A stretch of 64,000 nt of DNA, taken from assembly GCA_032358165.1 (NCBI GenBank), contig JAALGY010000036.1, positions 496,001 to 560,000 of the forward strand, read 5' to 3'. A program made the translations under genes and the position numbers. The first letter of the stretch is position 1. Every line of letters begins with the position of its first letter. Under the pieces are notes generated by a model that did not search any database, was not told the origin of the DNA, and saw nothing but the letters and a program-made list of their open reading frames with translations. Of the stretch, positions 14,001 to 25,697 are shown in pieces. This DNA comes from Diplosphaera chodatii. Its lineage: Eukaryota; Chlorophyta; Trebouxiophyceae; Prasiolales; Stichococcaceae.

Positions 14001-16661
14001 CGGGGTGGAGGACGCGGGCGGCTTCGGCATGCTGGCGGCGCTGGCCTCGGCCTTCAACGCGCTGCAGCCGCTGCGCGTGCCGGGCTTCGCGTTCTCCTGG
14101 CTGGAGCTCATCAGCCACAGGTGCTGCCCTGAAGCAGAGCGAGTGCTTGAAAGAGGCTCGTGGTGCCGACACGGTGCACCTGGTACATGATGCATCTGAG
14201 GTCGTGTCCAGTGGCGCTTGGACAACGACCACTGCAGACTGGCAGGACGGCTAGACGTGACCCTTGGTCACAACGCCGGCATGATGTCACGGATGAACCG
14301 ACGCCTGGAGTGCGCATTGCGTGGCAGGCACTTCATGCCCGCGATGCTGATGTATCCGGGCAACCGGGGGTGGCCGGCGTTCCAGGCGCTGCTGCGCGGC
14401 CTGCTGCGCTTCCTGGAGCCCTACCTCCGCAACGCGCAGCTCACCGAGGCCATCCGCCTGCTGTACAAAGTGCGCCGGATGAGCCGGCAGCGCCTGCTGC
14501 GGCTTCCTGATGAGGGGTCCCAAGCTGACGGTCGTGCCAATTCAGTGGCCATTCAGTGCAAGCAGGTCACATGTCACACAGCGCCCCTTGGCTTGTTGAC
14601 GTGCATGATACATGGTGGGCGCACCGTGCTGCAGGGCACGCTGCGGGTGCTGCTGGTGCTGCTGCACGACTTCCCGGAGCTGCTGTGCGAGTACCACTTT
14701 GCGCTGTGCGACTGCGTGCCGCCCAGCTGCATCCAGGTGCGTGGGCGCCTCCGATGCGGCATTACGGGGCCTGCTGTTTTCCACACACATACACACATAC
14801 ATTCATATACATGTATGTACAGCTTTCGCTCCGACAGCAGATGGGACCTCAGCTGTGGTGCCAACGCGTGCAGATGCGCAACCTGCTGCTGTCGGCCTTC
14901 CCGCGGGCGATGCGGCTGCCGGACCCCTTCACCCCGAACCTCAAGGTGCGTGCAGATGCTAGCTCAGTTCCATTTATCAGCCATACAAACATATGATGTC
15001 ACCTTTCTGCAACGATGGCTGATGATACTTCGTCTTGATGCCTCCGTCCACGCCTGGTGCCCAGGTGGACCTGCTGCCGGAGATCAGCCACCCGCCGCGC
15101 TTCCAGCCACAGCCGGACGCGCTGCTGGAACGCGCCCCTGGCCTCAAGTGCGCCTTTTGCGGTCCCTGTTGCATGGGGTGCAGCTCCTGAGTTGCTTGCA
15201 GGCCTTCTGCAGACTCTGTCGACATGGTGCACGGCTGCCGCAGCTCAGGATGCGGCCTGCTGTTCGGACTATTACTAGCTGGCATTGAGCAAGCTGCACC
15301 TCGGCCGTGGTTGTGACACCCTTGCACTGATGCCTGTGCCGCAGGGCGGAGATCGACGGGTACCTGGGCGCTCGGCAGCCGGGCGGCTGGCTGGGCGGGC
15401 TGCGCGGCCGGCTGCTGCTGCCGCCCGGCGAGGTGGTGGTCGCCGGCACCCACTACGACGTGCCCCTCATCAACGCCCTCGTCTTCTACGTTGGCATCCG
15501 GGTGCGCGCCCCCCCTTCAGGCGCCAATCTTTCGTTGACAAGTGGCCCAGCAGCATGTGCTCGCAGTACACCATGCCCTATGCGCCACTAGTTATGCTGC
15601 ACCATGTTCGTGCGCTACACTTCGAACTTCTGGGGCAGATCAGCAACGAGCTTCTCGTGCCGCACTCGGCAGGCCATCGAGGCGGGCCACGGGGTGGGCG
15701 GCACGGCGGCGGCGCCGTCCAACCCGCCCCTGGACGTCTTCAGCCGCCTGGCCTCCGACCTGGACACCGAGGTGTGCTGGCCTCCTCCTGAAGGCTTTGG
15801 CCTTGATGCTAGCATTCTCATACCCCAGCCAAAGCTACTGCGGCCGACCTGCTGCTGCACGTGGTCGTGACATCACATTCACCTCCGCATGAGAGGAGGC
15901 ACGATCGTCAGGGAGTGGGTTCCAGGCTGCAGCACAGCTCCTGGGCCGTTGCCCCAGCATCACCAGGTCTTCTGCGTGACATCGGTTTCCCCACATACAC
16001 AGGGCCGGTACCTGTTCCTGAACGCGCTGGCGAACCAGCTGCGCTACCCCAACAGCCACACGCACTACTTCTCCTGCGTGCTGCTCTTCCTGTTCTCTGA
16101 GGCGCAGCAGGTCAGCGCACCACCTCCGTGCCTGGCACGCTCACCACTCGACCGCAGGTCGACCGCAGGTCGACCGCAGTGAGACCACCTGCCTTGGCAT
16201 CCCCCGGCGCCCTGCCGCCCTGCGTCATGCTGCTTTGGCCGCCTTCGCAGGAGATCGTGCAGGAGCAGATCACGCGCGTCCTGCTGGAGCGTCTGATTGT
16301 GAACCGGCCGCACCCCTGGGGCCTGCTGATCACCTTCATCGAGCTGATCAAGAACCCACGGTGTGCATCCCTGTGCACCCTGCTGCTGCTCGTCGCTGCA
16401 CGTGTGGCAGTGCAGCAGGTCAGCAGGCTCTGCCGATGCTGTCTTGCCGTCACAGGGCCCACTTCAGACCCATCGCTGCTTGTGATGCGCTGACAACGCT
16501 GGTGGTTCCGAACCTACAGGTACAGCTTCTGGACGCACTCCTTCACGCACTGCGCCCCCGAGATCGAGCGTCTGTTCGAGTCCGTGGCGCGCAGCTGCAT
16601 GGGCCCCACCGCACCGCCAGCCGGCGAGGAGGCGCAGCCCGGACCCGTGCTCGCACAATGA
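2084..16661 (+). CDS. NOT1: CCR4-NOT complex scaffold subunit NOT1 (CNOT1), roughly 45 exons
   Basis: NOT1 is the large HEAT-repeat scaffold of the cytoplasmic CCR4-NOT deadenylase. Family landmarks appear in order. The N-terminal HEAT region runs from about 2360 to 5100, including [16 protein letters not shown] and [12 protein letters not shown]. The tristetraprolin-binding region is at about 5240-6130 ([29 protein letters not shown]). The CAF1-binding MIF4G domain is at about 7180-8660 ([46 protein letters not shown]). The CNOT9-binding DUF3819 region is at about 9230-10660 ([22 protein letters not shown]). The C-terminal NOT superfamily domain is at about 13900-16661 ([52 protein letters not shown]). 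Start ATG 2084 gives [17 protein letters not shown]; it is plausible but the first two exon junctions were not resolved. The stop is at 16659-16661. Introns are short (about 70-200 bp) and dense. Identity is certain; exact exon ends are not. Confidence 0.93.
16149..16180. repeat. 11-bp direct repeat in a NOT1 intron
   Basis: The unit CGACCGCAGGT occurs twice exactly (16149-16159, 16160-16170), followed by a third copy that matches over its first nine bases (16171-16179). It sits in the intron between the exons ending near 16110 and starting near 16251. It carries AG dinucleotides that could act as decoy acceptors. Confidence 0.8.
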
Positions 16662-17298
16662 CATTGCGGGTCTGGTACAGTGAGCAGAAAGGCGTAGGCA
16701 GAAAGGCGTAGGAAAAGTGCGGGTTGCAAAGTAGGGAGCGGGGGGCAGAACAAAAAGTTTACGAGGCAACAACATAGTGAGCGGGGTCAGCACGAGGGTA
16801 GGCCGCATGCTGTGTTGACACGGGGTAGATGAAGGGCTTAGCGGCATTGGGTACCAGTTTGCAGGGGCTAGCTGCAAATTGACCGTCGTGTTTGCTGATG
16901 CTAGGAAACGGTGTTTCATCCCGAGCTTGGATCCTGCGCTTGCTGCATGCACAGTTGGTCCAGCATGTCGCCAACAACAAGCGTGGGCCTCCTCAAACAT
17001 GGCACTGCACACCGTCACTGTTGCAGCCAGAGCCCCGGCCCTGGAGCGATGCTCGGCTCACCCCAGGGTCTAGCTGGCCTGGGCAAAATCGAGCCATCGA
17101 TCGAGACAGATCAACAACGTGTGTCCAAGCGTACCCGACTCGCAAGCTTTGTAGGCCTCTTGAAGGGTCTCGAACGTAACACGCTGCAGTGCCCCTGCTT
17201 TGAAATTGCACGGCGTTGCACCGCATACAGCTTTGAACTGACAGCGAACACTGTTCCAATGGTATTGTCGAACACCTACCCCCTCGAAGCCGCGACAA
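16662..17298. other. Intergenic segment between NOT1 and the MscS channel gene
   Basis: 637 bp without a convincing gene. It should contain the NOT1 3' UTR and the promoter of the channel gene. A two-copy 14-bp direct repeat lies near its left end (listed separately). Confidence 0.4.
16684..16711. repeat. Two-copy 14-bp direct repeat downstream of NOT1
   Basis: The unit GCAGAAAGGCGTAG is present twice back to back (16684-16697 and 16698-16711), just past the NOT1 stop codon, probably in its 3' UTR. Confidence 0.8.
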
Positions 17299-20200
17299 AT
17301 GCCAGCATATGATTCACAGCACACTACCGTTCAGGCGGCCAAGGGTGGCTGTGCCGTGTCAGGCCCATGGCACGGGGTCTCAACTGCTGCTGTCTGCTCC
17401 CCTGTGCTTCAACAGACGGGCATCGCCAGCAAAGCTGGACCAGAGAATCCCCCAGGCAAGCTTTGCATTTCAAAAACCTTCTGCACACGACACGTCCGTT
17501 CAGCACAAGCAGCAGATGAGCAGGGGGTGTTTCAGCTACCTGCGACACAACTGCACTGCATGCCGCAATCGCATCAACACAAGCGAGGGGTCCTGTCCGC
17601 GCAGGTTGCGCGCATCATCCCTCGCTTGGTGTGCTTGCACGGTTTGCAGCGGGGCAGCGACTTCGGCAGCAGATCAGCGAAGCAGCGTACCTCAGTCACT
17701 GCTTTCGCGAAGCAGCAATGGGGCAGCCTGAATGTGGCGGGCCCCAGCACAGCCTCGTGGCACTCAGCACGCAGCACTTTACCAGAGCAATGCAGCGGAC
17801 CAGCCAGCAGCATGCGCCGTGCTCTGCCCAGCTGCGAAGCACGGGGCCGCACAACAGGCAGGCTGGTGGCTCATGCCATAAGCAGCAGCAATGGCGCAGG
17901 GGCCTACCACAGCGAGGATGACTACGTGGACGGATCGGATACGTATTTCGACGATGACGACTACTTCTTCCGGGATGGTCTCCTCGCCTATGAGACCAGA
18001 ACCAGCCAGCTCGGCGAGGTGCTGTTGCACCGTCCACAATTGCAGGGCCAGATCTGATGATGTGGCTCGTCCTCGAACCACTTGCACGCCTCCCAATCTA
18101 CTCTCCATTAAAATGGTGAACTGTTGAGCGCAGGATATGCAGGATGAGGATGAGCAACAGGCTGCAGCGGCTGCACAGCCCGGTGCTGAGGGGCACCATC
18201 CGCACCGTGCAGACAGGTGTGGAATGTCAGCAGCAGCTCTCTCTTGTGTCATCTTGCCAAATCTATCATGGCCAGGCATGCATTCTGCATCAAGCTGCAG
18301 CAGCACATGGCCCGGGTGGAGCGGCTCATATGGTCATATTTCCGGTCCTCGCAGGAGCCAGGCAGTGGCGTCGCAGCTGGGCAGCATGCTCAGAGACGTG
18401 CCGAAGCGCACAGCAGACGCCGTCAGCACCTCCGCTGCGGGCACGGCATCCATGCTGCGGGAGGCCCGCTGGAAGGCGGCGCTGCAGGTGCGCGGCCGCC
18501 CGCCCCTCATGAGTGGCTGGCTATGCAGGATGCAGCTGGTCGCAGGGCTGAGGGTCATGCTGAAAGCAGATGCATCATATGGCACAATTGTACATCATTT
18601 TGTCATATGCTGCAGGCACTGTGGCGGCAGCTGCTGTGGCTGTGGAACCGCCCCACCTTCCAGCGGATCCGCTTCATGTTTTCCATGGCAAACCTCAGCG
18701 TGCGGCTGCCAGCCGTCATGGCCATCATCGGCACCCAGATCGGCCTGCTGTCGACACAGGTACCGCTGTATTGTCTGGCCGTTCGCCCATACATATGACC
18801 ATACATATGTTGTGTGTGCAATTGTGTGCACATTGCACACGGCCTGCAGACCTGCCTTCGCGCGAGCGCAGTAGCCAGTCGTCTGAAGCTACATCCTACT
18901 TGCTGCTGGCCTGCATCGTTTCCCAGGATAGCCATGCGGAACAGCAGCATGTTGTGCGCAGGTGTCGCTGCCAATGCTGGCGCCGCTGCTGCTGGGCACG
19001 GGCATGATGTTTCGCAGCATCAAGGCCAATGCCAGCATCATCTTCCCCCGCATTGGCTTCATGGTCGTGCTGCTGTGGGTGCGTCACTCCGATGGCGATC
19101 ACTGTTCAACTTCACAGCTGGACCAACCTCGTCATGTTGGCTGTGCTGTCCTTGGAAAACACTTTGTCAAGGTGTTCCCCAACTTGCTGCAGGTGCTCTG
19201 GTTCGCCAACTCGGTGGTGCAGAACACGGTGATGTATCTGCGTCGCCAGGGCGCAATCGACCACAGGTGCTGAGCCTGCAGACGTGCCCTCCGCCTGTTG
19301 CTGTGCCTCAAGATGCCCCTCAGACTGAACCTCCCACGGCTCTAGCGACTGTCACTGGACTGCAGTCAGCGCTTCCACCGCAGGGTGTCGGGCGCGGTCG
19401 TGAACGCCAGCGAGGTCACGGTGCTGGTGGCGGCCGTGGTGATCCTGCTGTCCATGCTGGGCCTCAACCTCAGCGGGCTGCTCATCCCGGCGGGGGTCGC
19501 ACTGGCGCTCGCCGCCAAGGACCTCAGCCACAACTTCCTCGCCGGCTTCTTCCTGTTCGCCGTCCAGGTGCTCTGATTGAGCACGTTACATGGCAGCAGC
19601 GCCAGGCGGACCACCACGGATGTGCATGTTCCGACCACAGGACCAGGGGAGGCAATCTGTTGCCTGAGTGCGTCACATCAGAGGCCCTGCCAGAGCCTGA
19701 CTAGTGTCCGTCACTTAGTACGCAGCATATCATGGGCCTGCGATACAGTTCTGATCATTCAACTGCGCAGCCATTCAAGCTGGGGGACCGAGTGGGGGTG
19801 GCCTACAGCAGCGCGGCGCCCAGCCTGGCAGGGGGCGCGTACGGCGCCTGGTTCGAGGGCGTTTGTGAGAAGGTCGACCTGCGGTGCGTCTGTGCTGTCG
19901 CTCACAGAGTCAACGACAAGTCACGTGGTGAAGGCAGTCGTGGACCACTTGCAATGCAGCGATTCAAGCAACCGGATCATGTCAATCGTCATACCTGCAG
20001 CTCCTGCACCACATGACACTCATGCAGGGACCACTGAACCTGGGACCTGCATTACACCCAAGCGCCGTGCTGTGCAGGTACACAACCATCAAGAACGGGC
20101 GGCGGCGGCTGCTGGTCCCCAACTCAGCGTTCATCACCCGCGAGTTCATGGTGCTGGACGACGCCCCCGTCAACGATGCCCACAACCTGTGGGAGAAGCC

Positions 20201-21030
20201 GCAGGTGGGCTTCACGACCTGCCACAGAGTGGAATGCGCCTTCGTTATGCACTGTATGAAATCGTTTGCAAGCAGTGTTGGTGGAGGACGATGTGGACGC
20301 ATTATCTTAAGCACTGAGTGCAAGCAGCTGCAGTCGTCGCCTTGCTGGTCACAGCTTGCAGAGCATGACGCTGCTCACATCTGCCAGTTTCCTGTGGCAG
20401 GGGCAGGGGCGGCGGCAGCAGCGGCAGGGCCAGCAGCAGCAGCAGGACACGCAAGGGCAGCCAGGGCAGCGGGCCGGCGATGCGCACGACTGGGTGCGGC
20501 AGACGGTTCTGGAAGAGCAGCCGTTCCATGCCGCCACCTTGCCGAACTACTCGCGCGCCAGGTGAGCCTCAGATCTTGCTCCCGTGCTGCGCCGCGCCAT
20601 GTGGATGCCACTGGCACAGGCGCAGGACCAACACAATGTTGATCCGACTCGGTGCTCACATGCTGGTGGTTCCTGGACATCCTGCCACCACCGGCAGATA
20701 GTTGCACACCACCGGATCATGCACCGCCGAGCAGCCATGACCTTGCCATGCTTGATGTCGGCGGTTGAGAGGGTCAGGCTACACAGCCTAGCCTTGCAGC
20801 ATCTGGCTGACGTCAGTGCACTGGTCTGCAGTGCGCTCAACAACGGGCAGCACAGCAGCTACGGCGACGACGACGGCCAGGATGACAGCCGGCCCTGGGC
20901 AGGGCCGTCAGACCGGCCGCCGCAGCGGTGGCGGCGGCGGCGGCGGAGCGACTGGCCGGGGCCGGCCCCATCCTGGGCCATGGAGCCCGAGCCCGTGTAT
21001 GAGCACAGCCGCTATGACGGCACCATCTGA
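17299..21030 (+). CDS. MscS-family mechanosensitive ion channel (plant MSL type), 11 exons, 681 aa
   Basis: Predicted stretch-gated channel of the MscS/MSL family. Phase-consistent exons: 17299-18018, 18143-18216, 18355-18487, 18616-18759, 18962-19078, 19193-19266, 19384-19567, 19771-19883, 20078-20204, 20401-20561, 20832-21030. The long first exon (about 240 aa, Ser/Ala/Arg-rich) looks like an organelle targeting region followed by an acidic stretch (SEDDYVDG, YFDDDDYFF). Several hydrophobic helices follow. The MscS pore helix and beta domain are recognisable: VALALAAKDLSHNFLAGFFL, then PFKLGDRVGV, then GRRRLLVPNSAFITREFM. The C-terminus is Gln-rich, then acidic and Arg-rich, and poorly conserved. 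Plastid location, as in Arabidopsis MSL2/3, is possible but not shown. Identity rests on the MscS motif order. Confidence 0.88.
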
Positions 21031-21536
21031 GCAACAAGCTGCCGAGCAGGCGTCCGAACGGGGCTGCCTTACAAACTGCAAGGAGGACACACTTAGGCAG
21101 GCGGTCACACAAGTGATGATCGAAGTCCCAAAGGGCCGCTGTGTCGCTGAGCGGGTCCAGGTTCCTCTTGATATTGATTGCCACCATGATTCTGGCATGT
21201 ACACAAGGGGCGGCCAGCCCGGGGCGTTGCTTTGGCGACACAGTGAGAATATGGTGGTTTCTCAGGTTTGCAAGGGTTTGGTCTCCATCTCAGTTGTCCA
21301 TTGTGTGGCACTTTCGCAGCTCTGAGGCACCCGCGTCAAGGTCTACTACTGCATCTGCAAGCGGGCTCTAGGAGATCTGCACCTGCTTAGCTTGCAGTAA
21401 CAGTACCTCATACTTGAGCTCCGTCCGTCCATCCACAACACGTGTTCCTCGTTGTCGGCCTCTCACCCCTGCGGTGCACCCATTAAAAGTTGAGTGCAGA
21501 GGTCGGCTGCAGCAGCACGTTTGCGGGCGCGACAGT
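21031..21536. other. Spacer between channel gene and BTB gene
   Basis: About 500 bp with no recognisable exon. It presumably holds the channel 3' UTR and the BTB promoter. Confidence 0.4.
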
Positions 21537-22573
21537 ATGGGCGGGATTTTCGGCGGTGAACGTGATGAGGAGCCATTCATGGCAGGGCAATCTTCCTACG
21601 ATCCTGCGCATTTCAGCGACAGGGTCTTCGATCGCCTGAGCGCGATGTCTGCAGTGTCAGACTGCTGCCTTGTGAGCTCAGACGGGATTAGCTACCCTGT
21701 GCACAGGGCCACGCTGCTCCAGCAATCCGGAATACTCAGGCAAGCAGACCACGCAGCATCAGACACGTGCTGCTGCGATGCCCAGTTTTAGCTTGGGTCA
21801 CAGAGGCGCTGCAAGGGCTGCACACTGAGTGCACTCGAGCATGCATGTGCTCAGTGCTTACGCCGCATGTAGTGCAGATGTGTGCAACTCCACTGCAGGG
21901 GCGTGCTGTCCGATGTGGCGTGCACTGCTACGCTGCCAGTTGACGAGGATGCAGCGACGTTGCGCCTGCTGATCGGCGGCATGTATGACACCAACAGCCG
22001 GGTCAGCAAGTCCACCGTCGAGCCTCTGCTGGAGCTCGCCAGGAAGTACGATGTGGACGACATTCGGCTGAACTGCGACCGCTACCTAACAGAAGAGCCG
22101 CTGTCCACATCCACCCTCCCACGCCACCTCAGACTGGCCTGCACTTTCGGCCTTAACTCCACTCTAAAGCGCTGCCTAGACTACATTGCAGCCGCTGACA
22201 ACTACAATAGGCTTGCACGGTGAGAGCACCTGGCCGTTGCACATCGTACAGTGTCGTGGGCCAACGGATCTCTGCACATGAACTTCAGGCAATGGGCGGG
22301 TAGGCATAACCCGGATGCACGTTGCTCCGCCTTGCAGTGCATCGCAACACAAGATATATGTTGTTTCGCTGGCAGGCAGCACGGTGAGGACTGGTGCAGA
22401 ATCTACCCGGCGAGGTTATCATAACGATCATGAGCCCGCGCATGCGTGAGCAACGGCAGGAGAGGGAGGCCCGGTACCAGCAGCTCCTGGACTATGTGTG
22501 CGAGCTGCACGTTGACCATCACGACAACAAGTTCCAGAAGTTTCGGCAGAAACGGGATGAGCTCGGCTTGTAA
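21537..22573 (+). CDS. BTB/POZ domain protein with BACK-like helical region
   Basis: Likely substrate adaptor for a CUL3 ubiquitin ligase, judged from the BTB fold only. Exon 1 (21537-21739) starts MGGIFGGERDEEPF and carries the BTB core FDRLSAMSAVSDCCLVS followed by YPVHRATLLQQSGILR. The intron 21740-21898 has a GC donor (AG|GCAAGC) and joins in phase to exon 2 (21899-22219), with VSKSTVEPLLELARKYDVDD and HLRLACTFGLNSTLKRCL. The 3' end is uncertain. The frame meets TGA at 22221-22223 if unspliced. A phase-compatible last exon starting near 22433 would add a charged helical tail (REQRQEREARYQQLLDYV) and stop at 22571-22573. The protein is short for the family and no Kelch or ankyrin repeats are seen. 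Confidence 0.75.
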
Positions 22574-22815
22574 ACATGCGGGAACAGTTGCGCTGGGCCC
22601 ACAAGAGACCAGGTGGCTATTCATATGTGTGTGCACCGCCAGAACAGGGGTCTGCCAGCTAGGACTGGATTCACTCACTGACGCATGATCGCGCATTCAG
22701 CATTGCAGTAGCCCACATACCAGTCTGTCCACCACTCACAGCATCGACAATGTCCACAGTCCACCTCAAACACTCATCAGAGCCCTTGATTTTAGATGAT
22801 TCAAGTATGGCGGGG

Positions 22816-24960
22816 TCACCACCACTTACTTATGCGATCTGATTGAAGTGGCAGTTCCCGGCATGCGGACAGTGCTGACACACCCGCCGCTGGGTAGGTG
22901 CCGTTCTGCACTTCCGCGATCATCTCCTTTGCCATGCGCTCCATGTGCTTCATGTGTGCAGTGCCCTGCGGCATGAAGGCATGTCATGTTTATGCGACTC
23001 CTGTGTACGTCAGGGCAGCACCGCACAATCAACGTGTTCCTGCCAGACGTTCACAACCCTTCTGGTTTGCAGCAACTGAGATTCCATGGCCAAGGGCATC
23101 CGTGCACCTGGTGCTGCGCAGTGTAGCGAGGACCAGTGAAGGCCTTGAGGTAGCCGGCGGATGGGGAGTGCGGGCGATGCACCACCCATGCCCCGGGGTG
23201 GCCCACCAGCTGGAAGCCCTGGGCATTGAGCTGCCACACATGCATCACCTTGTCGTAGCCTGCAGGCATCAGGCGGTCGGTCACCCAACCGAGGCAGTCA
23301 GCCTGCGTTTTGAGGGACTTGGCATCGTGCAGCATGCTGCGCACTATGACTCACGTGTAGACAGGGCATGCCACAGGCCGTACCATAGCCACGAAAGCGC
23401 TCATCGTACAGCGGCATCAGCCGCCGGTCGATCAGTAGGTATGGCTCATAGCCGTGCTGGTACTGGATTGGGTAGGGTGCGGTTGCGTGGAACCACTGCT
23501 TGTAATCTGTGGGCTTGTGCCCTGCAGCACAAGTTGAATGTCTGGGGACGGCTGACAAGGGCGTGTCATTGCCTGCAGTCAGTTGATGCAGTCATGTGCG
23601 GCAGTGGCAGCCAGCGTGCAGTCACCTGCTGGATAGAACTCTGCGAACTGCAGGACGGACCGCGCCCTGAACAGCTTCAGGAGGTTTCGCTTGCCGCCTG
23701 CGGTCAGATGGACATTCGTCACTTCTGCTGTTTGATGGTGCGCATGGTAACGTCAGATAGCAACGTCTCGCTACATGCGCCACAGCAGAGCCTGTCAACA
23801 TCGCTCACGGCTGACAGCCTGCAGCGCGACGGAGTGCCCCTCCGGCAGGCTGAGCTGCGGGCTGGTCTCAAAGGCCGGCAGGACCACTGCGGTGCGCCGC
23901 TGGCTGAGGTCCTCTGCCAGTGCCACTGCCGCCGCCGTCCCCGCCAGCTGCTCGTGCAGGTGCTGCGTGACGATGAAGTCGACGTCCAGCAGCAGGATGG
24001 TCTGCATGGCTGACAGTGAGTGGTCAGGTTGCAAGCAGTGGGAGTGAAGCGTTTCGAGTGATACCCTGCTGCACGCCACACCGCTCAACAGCCATCCATG
24101 ACGGCACCCCGATAAAGAATTGAAGCAGCACTTCCTGACTGTAAGTTTCAACTGCCTTACGTTGGTCGTTGCGCGCAGCACGGCGTGATTGCGGAGCGCA
24201 TTGTAGGGGTATGCCCACAGCAGCTCTGGCTGGATGTGCTCCGAGACGAGTACCATGTCGAGACGGCAGGTGCCTGCGCATTGACCAAACCTGGCTGAAT
24301 TCGCGATACAATGAACAACAATGACCATATGCTTCGCTGCATCTGACACATGACTGCAGCAGGCATCTTGTGGCCTTGTGGTGGCATCGGATTGTCAGAC
24401 AGCGCCAGGGCGGCAGATGCACACGAGTTCCGCGGAAACGCACCTCTGGCGTCCAACTGTGCGTGCAGTGCCGCCAGCTGCTGTTTTGCGGCGACAAGTG
24501 CCGCCTGCTGCAACTTCGCGCTGTGCTCGCTGGCGTTCGACACGAAGCGGGGCCAGTACACGGTGGCGCTGATGATGCCGCCCCATGAAGTGCACTGCGC
24601 CTCCAGCATCGGCAGCCTGCACCGTTGCGCGTCGCCAATAAGCAGAAGATTCGCACAAATTTAAATAGCATGTTCTTATTATGCTCTGCTCGGTAAAGTG
24701 TCTGCACGCATCTGCCCACCTGTCGAAGGAGCACTGGGTGACGATGGTGACCTCTGAAGCTCGGCGTTCGTGCTGGCTCCTGCGTCACGCCGCTGCAACG
24801 CTGACGCCAAGTTCCAACGTTATACGCGTGCAGCGGCAGATGTGGCAAGTGTGGCAGTGTTCTGGCAAGGTCTTGTGCGCTGTCTCACCTGAACTCTGCC
24901 TCGACATGGAGGTTGGGAAGAGCCACCCCATTGTGTGAAGCACCCTGCGCTGGAGTGCAT
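22816..24960 (-). CDS. LARGE-like glycosyltransferase, GT49 family
   Basis: Type-A nucleotide-sugar glycosyltransferase related to the GT49 domain of LARGE and B4GAT1. Seen in order on the minus strand: VTIVTQCSFDR (about 24750-24715), LPMLEAQCTSWGGIISATVY (about 24620), LVSEHIQPELLWAYPYNALR (about 24250-24170), and the metal-binding DxD in TILLLDVDFIVTQHLHEQLA (about 24005). Then come PIQYQHGYEPYLLIDRRLMP and YDERFRGYG (about 23485-23385), the C-terminal core WQLNAQGFQLVGHPGAWVVH (about 23240-23180), and a final exon ending near 22816. In LARGE-type enzymes this domain adds glucuronic acid; donor and acceptor cannot be read here. The start is unsure: ATG at 24960 is used, but the frame stays open to an ATG at 25191, and no signal anchor is visible in either version. 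An upstream exon is possible. Confidence 0.83.
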
Positions 24961-25697
24961 GATGGCGGTGGCGCCTGCTGCTGCAGCAGCTGCTCCTGGT
25001 GCTGCTGCAGGGCCTGATCTAGGGACGAGTGCACAAATGGAAGTCCGCGAGCAGCGTCCACGCGGTGACTCGTGAGCTGCGGGTGTTAAGGCACCGTCTG
25101 CCACTGCCTCGAAAGGAAAGGTTGGTGCAGGGCAATGCATGTGTATTGAGCCACGTACATGCGGCAAGGCGTCAAGCTCACCAGAAGACATAAGATAAAC
25201 GTGAGAACTCTGTTCTGCCTCCTGAGAAGGTGCGCACGCGCAGTTTCGGCCATGGTGCCTGTGCGTTTATTGGCTCGAGTCGAGATCTCCCGGTCGATTG
25301 CTGCTGCGTCACCCGTCTGCCTTTGCGATGCTTGCGCTTTAAGTGTGGAAATTGAAGGTTTGCAAGCCACGATGCTGGCGTGATACCGCTCCCGAAAACA
25401 CATCTGCATGCACACGCACTTGCATCGGTAACTCCGAGGACGATGACAGGCACCGCCGATAGGGTTCGGCGGCCACAACAGTGCCACTGCATGCAGCTCG
25501 CGCCCTAGCGAGAATCAATCAGCAGAGGCAAACAGGGAGGCGCCGTCGACTAGGACTGCATGGGTCTGTGTTCAGGTCGAAGCTGTGCAGCATGCTTGTG
25601 CGGCATGACACATGTGTGCATGTGACATGATAACGGTCTGAAGTACTTCGGCACTCTAGTATACACTGTGTGAGTCAATCATCCTAATGTGATCTTC
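24961..25697. other. Spacer between GT49 gene and carotenoid oxidoreductase gene
   Basis: About 740 bp. Both flanking genes read leftward, so this should hold the promoter or missing 5' exon of the GT49 gene and the 3' UTR of the oxidoreductase. An open minus-strand frame to 25191 may be the true GT49 N-terminus. Nothing else is recognised. Confidence 0.4.

Noticed and set aside
13240..14190. Plus-strand open frame of 316 codons
   Set aside because: It overlaps NOT1 exons in another frame and runs through several NOT1 introns; the NOT1 frame shows clear family motifs, this one does not.
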